Shown here: positions 1 through 6,311 of the stretch, in pieces | Position numbering within the stretch: the first letter of the stretch is position 1 | How the letters are laid out: each line of letters starts with the position of its first letter | From: an uncultured Clostridiaceae bacterium | GTDB taxonomy: Bacteria; Bacillota; Clostridia; Clostridiales; Oxobacteraceae | Reading direction: 5' to 3' | NCBI GenBank assembly: GCA_937900065.1 | Contig: CALCDS010000212.1 | Coordinates: forward strand, 1-8,285 | DNA: 8,285 bases | Program-made: the position numbers and the translations under genes | Notes under the pieces: model-generated | What the model saw: the letters and a program-made list of their open reading frames with translations, nothing else | Told to the model about the DNA's origin: nothing | The model's database searches: none

Positions 1-206
1 AATCACATTTATAATTATTAATATGACATTATCACAGTATAGCAACATATGCTGGCATAAAACTTCTAAAATCTCATAAACTATGGTAAAATTATTAATA
101 TATCTGTAGTTGAGCTATTCAATTAAACAGAGCTTTATTATTTAACACTTTAACATAGACAAAAAATTTACTATATTAAATTTCATAATTGATATGAGGG
201 ATTTAG
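1..206. other. AT-rich intergenic stretch without a gene
   Basis: This stretch is very AT-rich, and I see no plausible coding region on either strand. The only signals are a promoter-like pair at 150-177 that points into the small ORF at 207, and a sequence at 123-134 (TTAAACAGAGCT) that is close to the reverse complement of GGCTCTGTTAA at 1096-1106. Whatever lies to the left of the window is not visible. Confidence 0.5.
150..177 (+). promoter_or_regulatory. candidate sigma-A type promoter for the small ORF
   Basis: A -35-like TTAACA (150-155) is followed after 16 bp by a -10-like TATATT (172-177); each differs from consensus at one base. The predicted transcript would start near 184, just before a TGAGGG Shine-Dalgarno (195-200) and the ATG at 207. 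The region is so AT-rich that chance matches are likely, so this is a candidate only. Confidence 0.35.
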
Positions 207-302
207 ATGATACGTGAATATGAAAAAATGAATGAAGTTGAGAAACTTCATTCATTTAATCCCTTGTATACTCTCCTTAAGGTGCTTATAGCAGCCATCT
301 AG
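207..302 (+). CDS. possible small protein, 31 residues, unknown function
   Basis: An ATG at 207 lies 6 bases after a TGAGGG ribosome-binding sequence and opens a 31-codon frame ending at TAG (300-302). The N-terminal half is charged (MIREYEKMNEVEKLHS) and the C-terminal half is hydrophobic (NPLYTLLKVLIAAI), a layout seen in small membrane-associated peptides. A promoter-like sequence lies directly upstream. Against it, the frame is short, I recognise no family, and it contains a perfect 14-bp inverted repeat that is more simply explained as the terminator of the response regulator transcribed towards it. It could be a genuine small protein, a leader-like peptide or chance. I do not assign a function. 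Confidence 0.25.
   Translation: MIREYEKMNEVEKLHSFNPLYTLLKVLIAAI
223..257 (-). terminator. intrinsic terminator downstream of the response regulator
   Basis: A perfect 14-bp inverted repeat (arms 226-239 and 244-257) encloses a 4-base loop. Read on the minus strand, the stem runs directly into a T tract of six (complement of A223-A228, three of them inside the stem). It lies about 86 bases beyond the stop codon of the response regulator at 343, the right place to end that transcript. On the plus strand the hairpin is not followed by a T run, so it should terminate mainly in the minus direction. The stem is long but AT-rich. Confidence 0.75.
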
Positions 303-342
303 AGAATAAATGTATATGCATATAGAACTTCATATTTTTATT

Positions 343-1026
343 TTATATCCATCTATACCCTATGCCCCAAACTGTTTCAATATGTGTCGGCTTTGATGGG
401 CTGTCCTCTATCTTTTCTCTTATTCTCCTTATATTTACATCCACTATTTTTGTATCTCCAAAATACTCATAGCCCCAAACTATATTTAAAAGCTCGTTCC
501 TGGTGAAGGCCTTGTTCTTATTTTCCATAAAAGTTTTCACAAGCAGATATTCCTTTGGAGTTAAATCGACCTGCACGTCATTTTTATAAACCTTCATAGA
601 AAAACAATCTAATTTTATATCTCCCAATACCAATACATCATTGTCCCCTGGTGCTCCCTTAGTAATTCTCCTTAAAAGAGCCTTTGTCCTGGCAATAAGT
701 TCAAGTGGATTGAAAGGTTTCACTATGTAATCGTCCGCGCCAAATTCAAGTCCCATTATTTTATCCATATCCTGTGCCTTTGCCGTAAGCATTATAATAC
801 CTATATAAGGAAACTCACTTCTCAATAATTCACATGTTTTGAATCCATCTATTCCGGGAAGCATTAAATCCAGTATGACTATATCTATGTTTTCTTTCTT
901 GGCCTTTTCTATTCCTTCTTCTCCAGAAGCAGCTTCTACAACATAAAAAGCATTTCTTTGGAAGTTTATTTTTATAAACTTCCTTATAGAATCCTCATCC
1001 TCTATTAAAAGTATCCTGTTGCCCAT
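343..1026 (-). CDS. two-component response regulator, OmpR/PhoB family
   Basis: This 227-residue protein has the standard length and order of a winged-helix transcriptional response regulator. The receiver domain (about 3-118) shows the acidic cluster E9-D10-E11, the phospho-acceptor D53 in LDLMLPGIDG, the switch T81 in MLTA and K103 in the VKPF motif, so it should be phosphorylated in the usual way. The C-terminal domain (about 130-227) has the OmpR-type winged helix: LTPKEY, then VWGYEY, VDVNIRRIREKIE and the terminal GIGYRW hairpin. The ATG at 1024-1026 lies behind a strong AGGAGGCG ribosome-binding site on the minus strand. It is transcribed divergently from the histidine kinase at 1365, its likely partner, although such pairs usually share one operon. 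A terminator follows at 223-257. By family it binds direct repeats with about 11-bp period, and such repeats occur at 1246-1262 and 4114-4130. Its target signal cannot be read from sequence. Confidence 0.95.
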   Translation of the reverse strand: MGNRILLIEDEDSIRKFIKINFQRNAFYVVEAASGEEGIEKAKKENIDIVILDLMLPGIDGFKTCELLRSEFPYIGIIMLTAKAQDMDKIMGLEFGADDYIVKPFNPLELIARTKALLRRITKGAPGDNDVLVLGDIKLDCFSMKVYKNDVQVDLTPKEYLLVKTFMENKNKAFTRNELLNIVWGYEYFGDTKIVDVNIRRIREKIEDSPSKPTHIETVWGIGYRWI

Positions 1027-1095
1027 ATTTCACGCCTCCTAATATATAGTATCAACTTTAACTACAGACCTATAATTGGCAAAATTTAAAATTAA

Positions 1096-1172
1096 GGCTC
1101 TGTTAAAGCATGATGTTGATTTTGATCATCCTGCTCACTTGGATTGCTCAAGAAATCAACGATTTTTGGTCA
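1096..1172. repeat. possible mobile-element end or repeat remnant
   Basis: The block starts GGCTCTGTTAA, a form resembling the terminal inverted repeats of several insertion sequences, and a related sequence TTAAACAGAGCT occurs in the opposite orientation at 123-134. It also has perfect 8-bp arms at 1115-1122 and 1153-1160 around a 30-base interval. On the minus strand a short open stretch (VDFLSNPSEQDDQNQHHALTEP-like) runs through it without a start. No transposase is present. It could be the scar of a lost element, a small dispersed repeat or chance. Confidence 0.25.
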
Positions 1173-1241
1173 TGTATTAGTTTATATCCGGAATTTGAGC
1201 ACTACATTTATATATTAAGCCTAACATTTCATAAAACACAA

Positions 1242-1269
1242 ATGGTTACAAGATGGTTACAACTTGTTA
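1242..1269 (+). promoter_or_regulatory. tandem direct-repeat operator upstream of the kinase
   Basis: The 9-mer ATGGTTACA occurs twice (1242-1250 and 1253-1261) with an exact 11-bp period; the core is TTACAA-N5-TTACAA (1246-1251 and 1257-1262). An imperfect inverted half-site TTGTTA follows at 1264-1269. One-helical-turn direct repeats are the classic site form for dimers of OmpR/PhoB-class regulators, for example the Bacillus PhoP boxes. The site sits roughly 50-65 bases before the predicted transcription start of the kinase operon, where it would suit an activator, and the -35 region there is poor. The divergent response regulator is the obvious candidate binder; this is inference. Confidence 0.6.
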
Positions 1270-1295
1270 TGGTGCGTAAATAGAAGATTCTTTTA

Positions 1296-1304
1296 TGATA
1301 TAAT
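1296..1304 (+). promoter_or_regulatory. extended -10 promoter of the kinase operon
   Basis: TGA directly precedes a perfect TATAAT (1299-1304), forming an extended -10 element. The sequence 17 bp upstream (1276-1281, GTAAAT) is a poor -35, which fits dependence on an activator or on the extended -10. The transcript would start near 1311, about 55 bases before the kinase start codon. Confidence 0.6.
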
Positions 1305-1364
1305 ACAAGCGTAAATCATGTTAATAATTTTAATCATACTGATGCAAAATTCAGAGGTGATCAT

Positions 1365-2765
1365 TTGAAAGGAATAACCAGAAGATTGGTTTTAAGTTAT
1401 TTTTTAATCATATTTATTACTGTCGCAGCTTTAGAGATCTTTCTTATCACTGCACTAAACAAATATTACTACAGCAACATGCAAAATCTAATAACTAATC
1501 AGATCACGGCTGCTGCTGATTTTTATAATAATTATTTTTCTTCCTCAAGCCTTGAAAAAAACGTTCAGGATAATGCTGATATCTTTTGGAAAAACACAAA
1601 TGCAGAGGTTCAAATAATAAATAAAAGCAACAAGCTGCTTATGGATTCAATAGGATACTTTACTGATGAATCGATAAATGATAGCGATGTAAATAAAGCT
1701 TTGCATGGAACATTGGGAGTTTATATAACAAATGATAGAAATAACATGTATAAGATGATGTATGTATCTTATCCTCTAAAATCAATGGGACAAATCGAGG
1801 GAGTTTTGCGCTTTGCAGTTTCCCTTTCCGATGTGGACAACACCATCAAAAGAGTAACTAATATTTTCCTTTTGATAGGAGGCCTGGTTATTATAATATC
1901 AGGAATGATCGGGATTTTTCTTTCAAACTCTATTGTTAAGCCTATAAAAAAGGTTACTGTTGCCGCTAAAAAAATTGCTTCCGGCAGATTTAATGAAAAA
2001 CTCGACATACAAAGAAATGACGAAATTGGAGAACTCTCCTCCACTTTTAATTTTATGGCAGAGCAGATACTAAAAAATGATAGACTTAAAAATGAATTCA
2101 TAGCATCGGTTTCTCATGAGCTTAGGACTCCCCTAACATCCATAAAGGGATGGGCAGCTACTATTAAGGCAGGTAATTTAGAAGATAAAGCGGAAATTTT
2201 GGACGGGCTTGATATAATCGAAAAAGAAAGCGATAGGCTTACTTTGCTCGTAGAAGATCTTTTGGACTTTTCAAAGCTTATATCCGGAAAAGTAACTTTA
2301 GCCAAGGATTATATTGATATTACAAACAATATAAGATACATAGAAAAACACTTTATACCTAGGGCTAACAGGCAAAAAATACACTTCAATGTTAAAATTG
2401 AGAAAAATTTACCTCTTTTGTATGCGGATTCGAATAGAATCAATCAAGTTATCATCAATGTACTTGATAATTCCTTTAAGTTTACAGATGAAAATGGCCT
2501 TGTAGAACTTTCAAGCTATAGAAAAGGAAATAATGTGGTCATAAAAGTTGAAGATAACGGCATCGGCATTCCTAAGGAAGATCTTCCTTTTGTCATGGAT
2601 AAGTTTTTTAAAGGCAAAAGCAATCTGTCTAAAACAGGACTTGGCTTGTCTATAAGCAAGGAAATAGTAAACTTGCACAATGGACATATTGAAATATTCA
2701 GTGAGCTTGGAAAAGGGACTCAAGTATATATAAGCTTGCCTGCAGAGGATGGTGAGATGATTTGA
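1365..2765 (+). CDS. membrane-bound sensor histidine kinase
   Basis: A 466-residue kinase with the full PhoR/WalK-like layout: a first membrane helix (about 9-30), an extracytoplasmic sensor region (about 31-165), a second helix (about 166-187), a HAMP linker (about 188-240), HisKA and HATPase domains. The H-box is SVSHELRTPLTSIKG with H251 as phospho-acceptor. The N-box has N365 and N369 (NVLDNS), the G1 box is DNGIGIP (397-403), the F-box surrounds FVMDKFFKG (409-417), and the G2 box is TGLGLSIS (424-431). All key residues are present, so it should be active. The start is TTG, 4 bases after AGAGGTGA (1353-1360); no in-frame ATG lies near by. Its sensor region has no recognised ligand-binding motif. 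The last four bases overlap the next gene, which implies translational coupling. The likely partner is the divergent response regulator. Confidence 0.95.
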   Translation: MKGITRRLVLSYFLIIFITVAALEIFLITALNKYYYSNMQNLITNQITAAADFYNNYFSSSSLEKNVQDNADIFWKNTNAEVQIINKSNKLLMDSIGYFTDESINDSDVNKALHGTLGVYITNDRNNMYKMMYVSYPLKSMGQIEGVLRFAVSLSDVDNTIKRVTNIFLLIGGLVIIISGMIGIFLSNSIVKPIKKVTVAAKKIASGRFNEKLDIQRNDEIGELSSTFNFMAEQILKNDRLKNEFIASVSHELRTPLTSIKGWAATIKAGNLEDKAEILDGLDIIEKESDRLTLLVEDLLDFSKLISGKVTLAKDYIDITNNIRYIEKHFIPRANRQKIHFNVKIEKNLPLLYADSNRINQVIINVLDNSFKFTDENGLVELSSYRKGNNVVIKVEDNGIGIPKEDLPFVMDKFFKGKSNLSKTGLGLSISKEIVNLHNGHIEIFSELGKGTQVYISLPAEDGEMI

Positions 2766-4108
2766 AAAGACTATACCTGTTTTTTATCATGATTATCTTA
2801 TGCCTGTCCTTTGCATTATATAAAAATGCAACTCTTCCTCTTGCTCCAAAACTCGAAGCAAGAACTCTGCAAACTCCCCCCCTTTTTGGCGACTGGTATC
2901 TTGACAAGTATGTGACTTTAAAAGATAAAAGCAGTTATAATAATGAACCTGATAAATATTTAGGCAAAATTGCTCATTTTAGTAAGGAAGGCGTGTTTTT
3001 TAACAATGAAGGGATTGCTGATCCAAGTTTTAAAGTAAAGCTGGTAAATTCAAAGGATTATTTTTGGGATAATTATAAAATAAAGGCAAATATGATAGGA
3101 ATTGATGAAGATTATATACAGGTAATCACTGTGAGTTCTAAAGAGCATTTTTTTGATGAATATTTAAAAATAGATGAAACACATGCAGCCAAATATTATG
3201 AAGGTCTTCTTCTATTTTTCACTAAAGGAAACTCAGATAAAGCAAAACATGTTCAGGAATCCATAGACTATACCAAATTAGCTTCTGAAAGGGAACAAGA
3301 GGCCAGAGCAAAATCCGGGCTTCTTCTTGGATTAAAGTGTAATAAATCTTACAGAACCATTTGGATAAGCCAGCTCAATAATAAATTCATGGATATTGCT
3401 CAAATAGATGATATTCTTCTTCCTAGAATCAGCGGATTTTGGAAAATATGGACTGACGGTACTTCACTTTGGGCTGCTCCAATCACAAACAGTACTGCCA
3501 AAAATTCCAATAATGATATTCGATATATAGGAAGATCGCAGGATATATCCATTTTATTTGCAGGGAATGACTTTATTTGTATCAATAATAAAACTGCCTT
3601 ACAAGTTCTTCCTCTAGATAACTTGCAAAGCGATCCATTAGAGCTTTCTAAAATATTCGTCAGAGAAAAAGACAACAGTTCCATAGATGGTTTAAGCAAT
3701 AGTGCTATAACTAAAGCCAAAGAATTTAGCGGAACCAACTGGGGATTATTCAGACGTGGAGGAAGATGGGTCTTAAGAGGCAGAAAAAAATCACCGGATA
3801 AAGATGGCTTCAAAGAGTTTGATATAGCTTATGCAGCGCCCAGGAGCCTGACTACCTATGATGACTTATATCCTTCCTTTAACACAATAAAGGCTAAAAT
3901 TCCTGAAGCAGTCGATGCCTTTTCTTCTCCAAACAAAGACTTTGTAGTAGTTCTTACAGATAAGGAGCTTCTTGCATTGCCCATACAGGGAAGCTCACTT
4001 GGAGATGTAAAGCAGCGTATTGCATTGAAAAAGAATGAAACAGTAGTTATGGACAACTGGGCTACAGGACATTATGTAGATGAATGGTCAAAAATGATGA
4101 AACAATAA
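2762..4108 (+). CDS. exported or membrane-anchored protein of unknown function
   Basis: I do not recognise a named family for this 448-residue protein. Residues 2-3 are basic and about 4-20 form one hydrophobic helix (RLYLFFIMIILCLSFALY), so it is a signal peptide or N-terminal anchor with the remainder outside the cell. C14 is not in a lipobox, because residue 13 is Leu, so lipoprotein processing is unlikely. The mature part is rich in beta-prone, aromatic stretches such as GDWYLDKY (43-50), LPRISGFWKIW (220-230), GLFRRGGRWVLRG (328-340) and DNWATGHYVDEW (431-442), which suggests an all-beta, possibly propeller-like fold. I see no catalytic signature. Its TTG start overlaps the kinase stop codon (TTGA, 2762-2765), with GGTGAG just upstream as a possible RBS, so translation is probably coupled to the kinase. 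That linkage suggests an accessory sensor or modulator of the kinase, or an envelope target; both are guesses. Confidence 0.85.
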   Translation: MKRLYLFFIMIILCLSFALYKNATLPLAPKLEARTLQTPPLFGDWYLDKYVTLKDKSSYNNEPDKYLGKIAHFSKEGVFFNNEGIADPSFKVKLVNSKDYFWDNYKIKANMIGIDEDYIQVITVSSKEHFFDEYLKIDETHAAKYYEGLLLFFTKGNSDKAKHVQESIDYTKLASEREQEARAKSGLLLGLKCNKSYRTIWISQLNNKFMDIAQIDDILLPRISGFWKIWTDGTSLWAAPITNSTAKNSNNDIRYIGRSQDISILFAGNDFICINNKTALQVLPLDNLQSDPLELSKIFVREKDNSSIDGLSNSAITKAKEFSGTNWGLFRRGGRWVLRGRKKSPDKDGFKEFDIAYAAPRSLTTYDDLYPSFNTIKAKIPEAVDAFSSPNKDFVVVLTDKELLALPIQGSSLGDVKQRIALKKNETVVMDNWATGHYVDEWSKMMKQ

Positions 4109-4113
4109 TATAT

Positions 4114-4130
4114 TTGTAACTATATTGTAA
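4114..4130 (-). promoter_or_regulatory. inverted copy of the direct-repeat operator, upstream of oatA
   Basis: TTGTAA (4114-4119) and TTGTAA (4125-4130) have the same 11-bp period. Read on the minus strand they give TTACAA-N5-TTACAA, the core found upstream of the kinase. Over the 20 bases around each core the two sites agree at about 16 positions when aligned by eye. The 8-mer AACTTGTT also follows in both regions (1261-1268 and 4140-4147). The site lies about 44 bases before a TATACT -10 candidate for oatA. A shared OmpR/PhoB-type regulator is the simplest reading; the opposite orientation leaves open activation or repression. Confidence 0.5.
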
Positions 4131-4146
4131 TCTTTATATAACTTGT

Positions 4147-4180
4147 TTGAAACATCTCTTAATCCTTAATCTAGTATACT
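4147..4180 (+). promoter_or_regulatory. candidate promoter region for oatA
   Basis: TTGAAA (4147-4152) is a good -35, and TATACT (4175-4180) or TAGTAT (4172-4177) a fair -10. The spacers, 22 or 19 bp, are longer than the optimal 17. The promoter may be weak and activator-assisted, or oatA may also be read from the kinase operon, because I see no terminator in the 128-bp gap. Confidence 0.35.
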
Positions 4181-4236
4181 TTGAGTTAGAAGTCATAACT
4201 AAGTTTACAGTAAGGAACTAGGAGGAGATTTCTACA

Positions 4237-6144
4237 TTGAATACTATACATAATCGTCCTTATATAAATGGATTAGATGGGCTTCGTGCCTTTGCAATTT
4301 TATCTGTGGTTTTTTATCACTTCAGTTTCAGCTGGGCTAAAGGGGGTTTCTTAGGAGTCGATATCTTTTTTGTCTTATCCGGTTATTTAGTAACCTCCAA
4401 GATTTTATTATCACAAGATGATTTCAAAGTAAAAACTTTTTGGAAAGGCCGTCTTCAGAGATTATTACCATCCGCTTATTTAATGATCATGTTCACTGTA
4501 TTATGGGTAATGTTTTTTAACCACGGACTTTTAACAAACCTCTTGGGCGATGCAATATCTTCTATTTCATATACGGCTAACTGGTGGTTTATTTTTCATA
4601 AGCTTTCTTACTTTGATAGCTTTGGCTCTCCGTCCCCTTTAAAGCATATCTGGTTTTTGGCAGTACAAGAGCAATTTTATATCATATGGCCGTTTATACT
4701 TATGATGGGGCTAAAAATCACTAAAAAAACTGATAGGCTTTCAAGGATGATTTTTATCGGGTCTTTACTATCGGCAGCTTTAATGGGTATACTTTATAAT
4801 CCTGCTACTGATCCAAGCCGTGTATATTATGGTACCGATACCCGTGCTTTTGAATTATTGATAGGAAGCTTTTTAGCAGTCGTCTCGGCAAACAAGAATC
4901 CTATCACCAACAAAGTTCCTACAAAGCATAGAAATCTATTAAACCTTATAAGCATTATTGCTTTTTGCGTCTTTATTTTTAGTGTTATATTTATAGATGA
5001 ATACAATGCTTTTTTATATAGAGGCGGATTATTTCTGTTCAGTTTAAACACGGCTTTACTTATAGCATGTATTTGTCATCCAAATGGAATTTTAAACCCT
5101 ATACTTTCATGGAAACCTCTGCGCTGGATTGGTACAAGATCCTATGGAATATATCTTTGGCATTACCCTATCATGGTCTTAAGTACGCCTATTTATGAAA
5201 TAGGAAATCCATCATATTTGCGTGTCTTTCTCCAGCTGGCCGTTACATGTATTATTGCAGAATTTTCGTATCGTTTTATAGAACAGCCCATACGAAAACT
5301 TGGTGTTCGAGGATACTGCGATTATTTAGCCGTTGATTTTTTTAAAAGGAAGTCCTTAACCTTGGTAAAAAAAACTTTAACCATAATTTCAGTTTTAGTG
5401 ATTATGTCACTTGTCATTGGCATTACCAGTATGGCAAAAGTGGGATCGAAGTTTGAGAATGCAGAAACATTTTCATCCGGAATAAATACAGCTCAAATTT
5501 CCGAAAAAAAAGCTTCTAATATAAGTCCTAATGAAAAGGATATGAATGTATCTGCTGAAAATACCGAGCCGAGCTCTAATAAACACAGTGAAATGGATTC
5601 TGATGAGCCAAATCCTGTGACCCACAATAAAAATAATGAAGAAACTACACCGGCTGCGATCAAAGCTTATAAGGAAATATTGGCTATTGGAGATTCTATT
5701 ATATTAGATACTAGCCCGATCCTCAATAAAAAATATGATAATATCATAGTTGACGGAAAAGTCGGAAGGCAAATGTCAGAAGCAATAACTTTAGCTTCCA
5801 AGTATGCTGCATTCAATGCTTCCGATAAAGCAGTCATTATTGAACTTGGAACAAACGGCTACTTTACAGACAAACAAATCGACGGACTGCTTGAATCTTT
5901 CTCAAAGGCCCGTATCTTTTTAATAAATACCCATGTGCCACGTCCCTGGGAAACCGAGGTCAACAAGACCTTGAAAGAGAAGGCAAAAGAGAGAAAAAAT
6001 GTAACCTTGATTGACTGGTATTCTGCGGCTTCTAAACATCCTGAATATTTTGGACAAGATGGTGTACATTTAAATTCTAGGGGGGCCGAAGCTTTAGTAA
6101 CCCTTATCAACGAGGGCTTAAACTCGTATTCGGCAGGTAAATAA
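4237..6144 (+). CDS. oatA: peptidoglycan O-acetyltransferase, OatA-like
   Basis: A 635-residue fusion of an acyltransferase-3 membrane domain and an extracellular SGNH domain, the layout and length of OatA, which O-acetylates MurNAc in peptidoglycan and gives lysozyme resistance. The membrane part (about 10-400, roughly ten or more helices) shows NGLDGLRA (11-18), H28 in FYHF, GVDIFFVLSGY (40-50), R72 and R75 in GRLQRLLP, and SPLKHIWFLAVQEQFYIIWP (133-152). A final helix (about 375-395) leads into a polar, low-complexity linker (about 410-475). The SGNH domain has GDSI with nucleophile S487, VDGKVGRQ (505-512) with the oxyanion Gly, GTNG with N540, and DGVHL with D608 and H611, so all catalytic residues are present. 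Start is TTG after AGGAGGAG (4220-4227). An intrinsic terminator follows. Other acyltransferase-3/SGNH proteins modify different glycans, so the substrate is inferred from architecture. Confidence 0.88.
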   Translation: MNTIHNRPYINGLDGLRAFAILSVVFYHFSFSWAKGGFLGVDIFFVLSGYLVTSKILLSQDDFKVKTFWKGRLQRLLPSAYLMIMFTVLWVMFFNHGLLTNLLGDAISSISYTANWWFIFHKLSYFDSFGSPSPLKHIWFLAVQEQFYIIWPFILMMGLKITKKTDRLSRMIFIGSLLSAALMGILYNPATDPSRVYYGTDTRAFELLIGSFLAVVSANKNPITNKVPTKHRNLLNLISIIAFCVFIFSVIFIDEYNAFLYRGGLFLFSLNTALLIACICHPNGILNPILSWKPLRWIGTRSYGIYLWHYPIMVLSTPIYEIGNPSYLRVFLQLAVTCIIAEFSYRFIEQPIRKLGVRGYCDYLAVDFFKRKSLTLVKKTLTIISVLVIMSLVIGITSMAKVGSKFENAETFSSGINTAQISEKKASNISPNEKDMNVSAENTEPSSNKHSEMDSDEPNPVTHNKNNEETTPAAIKAYKEILAIGDSIILDTSPILNKKYDNIIVDGKVGRQMSEAITLASKYAAFNASDKAVIIELGTNGYFTDKQIDGLLESFSKARIFLINTHVPRPWETEVNKTLKEKAKERKNVTLIDWYSAASKHPEYFGQDGVHLNSRGAEALVTLINEGLNSYSAGK

Positions 6145-6166
6145 GCTGAATCTCATTAATACTAAT

Positions 6167-6196
6167 TTGCTCAATATATTTAGAGCAATTTTTTTT
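6167..6196 (+). terminator. intrinsic terminator after oatA
   Basis: Six-bp arms TTGCTC (6167-6172) and GAGCAA (6183-6188) enclose a 10-base loop and are followed at once by eight T residues (6189-6196). It lies 22 bases beyond the oatA stop codon and separates oatA from the AraC regulator. Confidence 0.8.
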
Positions 6197-6227
6197 ATAA
6201 ATGATATGGTGATTCTCCCATGTTTTC

Positions 6228-6246
6228 TGATAAAATAGTTTTGTCA
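6228..6246 (+). promoter_or_regulatory. weak promoter candidate(s) for the AraC regulator
   Basis: Because a terminator lies upstream, the AraC gene needs its own promoter in 6197-6311. Two partial signals are visible: an extended -10-like TGATAAAAT (6228-6236) without a good -35, and a -35-like TTGTCA (6241-6246) whose matching -10 (AGAATT at 6264) is poor. I cannot choose between them. Confidence 0.25.
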
Positions 6247-6311
6247 AAAGACTAAATCCAGAAAGAATTGAAGTTTAATATTTTTAGAACTTTTGCGGGA
6301 GGCATAATGTC

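Larger units (their letters stand above)
1027..1364. other. divergent intergenic region between regulator and kinase
   Basis: These 338 bp separate two divergent genes. Next to the regulator is its Shine-Dalgarno; I could not pick a convincing promoter for it. The centre (about 1096-1172) holds a repeat-like block that begins GGCTCTGTTAA and contains 8-bp inverted arms GTTGATTT (1115-1122) and AAATCAAC (1153-1160). The kinase-proximal part holds the tandem TTACAA repeats and an extended -10 promoter. No gene is supported here. Confidence 0.6.

Noticed and set aside
313..324. Perfect 12-bp palindrome TATATGCATATA near the regulator stop codon
   Set aside because: Short alternating AT palindromes are expected by chance in such AT-rich DNA, and no partner site was seen.
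1342..1368. Eight-codon ATG frame overlapping the kinase start (a possible leader peptide)
   Set aside because: It has no Shine-Dalgarno of its own, and the AGAGGTGA inside it serves the kinase TTG. It is too short to support.
3400..3813. 137-codon minus-strand frame inside the unknown exported protein gene
   Set aside because: It is antisense to a plus-strand frame that has a coupled start and a signal-type N-terminus; no RBS or recognisable domain supports it.
4148..4180. Possible ECF-sigma (SigX/SigM/SigW-like) promoter TGAAAC upstream of oatA
   Set aside because: TGAAAC is present at 4148-4153, and envelope-stress sigma factors do control oatA-type genes elsewhere, but no CGTA/CGTC element occurs 16-17 bases downstream; the nearest similar bases (AGTA at 4173) are 19 away.
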